From the NCBI GenBank assembly GCA_012841995.1, contig DUTQ01000313.1:1-8374 (forward strand): DNA of 8,374 nt, in the 5' to 3' direction. This document shows, one piece after another, positions 7,171-8,374 of this stretch. The DNA comes from Thermoanaerobacterales bacterium. GTDB taxonomy: Bacteria > Bacillota > Thermosediminibacteria > Thermosediminibacterales > Tepidanaerobacteraceae. The notes beneath the pieces are model-generated. The model saw only the letters and a program-made list of their open reading frames with translations, did no database searches and had not been told where the DNA came from. Each line of letters opens with the position of its first letter. The stretch's first letter is position 1. The translations under genes were made by a program, and so were the position numbers.

Positions 7171-8067
7171 TTAAACACCCTTGGTTTCTCTTATTATCTT
7201 TAAATAATAATCCCAGTTTTTCCAATGCAATTTATAGTCTTTGTCTGCGAACAATTGAGGTTCATCAATGTCTGGCGATACGGGAATAAAACCTTGCAAA
7301 GCCAGATATTCCTGAACTTGTGGCGACATTAAGAAATCACCCATTTCCAGCAAGCGGTTATCCGCATATTTACTCCAGACCATAACTTGAGGCATACAAA
7401 AGAAACCGTCATCTGGCCAGATAAGGCGGGTATTTTTATTTCGGGAAATACGGGCAAAGGCAATATTAGTTATTCCTATCGGGTATTCGCCTCTATCAAC
7501 TGCATGCACCACGTCTATTGGGCTTTTGCTGTGTATCACATTGTCCTTAAAATTTTCAAATCTGTCCGGATAATTTGCCTCCATAAAAGTCCTGACAATT
7601 TTAGATACCATTCGAAAATCATCTGGCATCCGCACCTTTTTTGACCACTTAGGATCCAATAAATCCTGCCATGATTGAGGAATATCTTTTTCATCCAACA
7701 GATTCTTATTATAAAAAATAGCAAAGGGAATAATGACAAATGGATGAAAATAACCTTGAGGGTCTTTAAAGCCAATATCAGCCAGATTTTTTTTGATGGG
7801 AAAACGCTCGGGCAGTGAACGAAAATGTTCTTCCAAAAAACCCTTTGGCAGGACTGCAAAATCGTTCACATGGCCCACAATCAGATCTGGTAATTGGCTT
7901 TTTTCAAAATCAGACTTAAACAAGCTTTCTTCATCAGGACGATGTGGCTGTGTTTCAATCTTTACTTCAATACCGTATTTATCCTGCATTTTTTGACCAT
8001 ATTCCTCCATCATCTCTACTAATGATCTGCTGATATTAAGTGGGCAGTGAAGAAATACTCTAGCCAT
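7171..8067 (-). CDS. Type-2 periplasmic-binding-fold protein (COG1840/FbpA-like) without a signal peptide
   Basis: The 298-residue protein resembles ferric-iron-type solute-binding proteins. It has an opening strand VFLHCPLN, LPDLIVGH (about 59-66), the hinge FVIIPFAIFYNKNLL, the characteristic IPQSWQDLLDPKWSKKVRMPDD, then GEYPIGITN, and a late MPQVMVWSKYA...GFIPVS segment. Members are normally exported; here the mature fold begins at residue 3 with no hydrophobic leader or lipobox. ATG 8067 has a strong GGGAGGAA seven bases upstream, so a missed leader is unlikely, although the frame stays open further back into the preceding gene. No matching FbpB-type permease is in the window. It may bind an anion, metal or metabolite in the cytoplasm; function unknown. 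It lies 24 bases after an ABC ATPase gene and next to the FecE-type ATPase gene. Confidence 0.8.
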   Translation of the reverse strand: MARVFLHCPLNISRSLVEMMEEYGQKMQDKYGIEVKIETQPHRPDEESLFKSDFEKSQLPDLIVGHVNDFAVLPKGFLEEHFRSLPERFPIKKNLADIGFKDPQGYFHPFVIIPFAIFYNKNLLDEKDIPQSWQDLLDPKWSKKVRMPDDFRMVSKIVRTFMEANYPDRFENFKDNVIHSKSPIDVVHAVDRGEYPIGITNIAFARISRNKNTRLIWPDDGFFCMPQVMVWSKYADNRLLEMGDFLMSPQVQEYLALQGFIPVSPDIDEPQLFADKDYKLHWKNWDYYLKIIRETKGV

Positions 8068-8091
8068 AAAACTATTCCTCCCTTTAATTTT

Positions 8092-8274
8092 TTAGTTAAT
8101 AGTACCGCTGTTTCTCATATAATCCCGCAATTGGGAAATGTTATCTTCAATAGAAACTAAAGTCTTCAGTAGCTCCTTCTCTTTTGGAGTGGTTTGGTAG
8201 AGCTTATACATTCCTCCATTTTTCATGACAACCCTTTTATTAGCCATTAACAGAAGAGTTGGATCATGTGTGAT
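8092..8274 (-). CDS. C-terminal end of an ABC transporter ATPase (partial, cut by the terminal inverted repeat)
   Basis: Read on the minus strand, the frame ends with [20 protein letters not shown], the switch-histidine strand of an ABC ATPase and the following VxMKNG turn. A tail of about 40 residues ([18 protein letters not shown]) follows, probably helical or coiled-coil, with a stop at 8092-8094. The rest of the domain (Walker A, signature, Walker B) is missing. The frame stays open to 8313, but residues before ITHD come from the loop of the inverted repeat and do not look native; the natural upstream residues (KIVLVV) appear instead on the plus strand. It is the first visible gene of the operon, 24 bases before the leaderless binding-protein gene. 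The operon promoter therefore lies outside the window. Confidence 0.8.
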   Translation of the reverse strand: MTHDPTLLLMANKRVVMKNGGMYKLYQTTPKEKELLKTLVSIEDNISQLRDYMRNSGTIN

Positions 8275-8374
8275 TAGAAATTCTAAAGGGGCAAGGGAAG
8301 ATCGTGTTGGTCGTCACACATGATCCAACTCTTCTGTTAATGGCTAATAAAAGGGTTGTCATGAAAAATGGAGG
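8213..8374. repeat. Perfect 61-bp inverted repeat with 40-base loop at the window end
   Basis: Bases 8213-8273 and 8314-8374 are exact reverse complements, around a loop at 8274-8313. The right arm stops at the window edge, so the arm may be longer. Both arms carry the same coding stretch of the ABC ATPase in opposite orientations. The loop begins with the small palindrome TTAGAAATTCTAA (8274-8286). A fold-back chimera or a k-mer overlap at a contig end is the likeliest cause; a real inverted duplication is possible. Confidence 0.95.
8274..8374 (+). pseudogene. Inverted fragment of the ABC ATPase gene (plus-strand copy, incomplete)
   Basis: The plus strand from 8274 reads [18 protein letters not shown] and continues through the [11 protein letters not shown] stretch to the window edge. 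This is a natural ABC ATPase run-up to the switch histidine: a helix end, then a hydrophobic strand. A stop (8271-8273) lies directly before it, so as it stands it is not a gene. It probably supplies the true residues that belong upstream of the minus-strand partial gene. Confidence 0.65.

Noticed and set aside
7170..7178. GTG 7178 as start of the FecE-type ATPase
   Set aside because: The AAGGG needed for initiation is directly against this codon, and family proteins start like MLEIENL at ATG 7169.

Overview
This window reads as a piece of a moderately AT-rich, low-GC Gram-positive chromosome, most likely a clostridial or peptococcal Bacillota. Supporting signs are strong GGAGG-type ribosome binding sites, GTG starts, a Gram-positive style lipoprotein signal, an ECF sigma/anti-sigma pair behind a typical ECF promoter, and tightly packed operons. 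The taxonomic call is inference from gene style only.

Left part (1-3485, plus strand): a short leader carries an ECF-type promoter (AAC, 17 bp, CGT). It is followed by an ECF sigma factor and, overlapping its end, a large single-pass membrane protein that is the probable anti-sigma factor. The outer part of that protein looks internally duplicated. After a 64-base gap comes a complete zinc-type SIR2 NAD-dependent deacylase. The sirtuin stop codon runs into a near-perfect palindrome (3484-3525) that separates it from the convergent minus-strand operon.

Right part (3591 to the window end, minus strand): one compact transport operon. In transcription order it holds the C-terminal end of an ABC ATPase (8092 and beyond), a type-2 periplasmic-binding-fold protein with no visible signal peptide (7171-8067), a FecE/FhuC-type ATPase (6393-7169), a small SAM-dependent methyltransferase (5762-6355), a lipoprotein of the iron-siderophore/B12 binding family with an unusual hydrophilic insert (4606-5730), and a FecCD permease (3591-4586). 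The last two plus the FecE-type ATPase form a complete importer for an iron complex, haem, corrinoid or similar metal chelate. The methyltransferase and the leaderless binding protein are the unusual partners and the best candidates for new biology.

The last 162 bases are a 61-bp perfect inverted repeat with a 40-base loop, ending exactly at the window edge. Both arms encode the same H-loop stretch of the partial ABC ATPase in opposite directions. This looks more like a fold-back or assembly junction at a contig end than native gene structure, so anything inferred upstream of about 8274 on the minus strand is unreliable.

No tRNA, rRNA, CRISPR array, transposase or origin was recognised.
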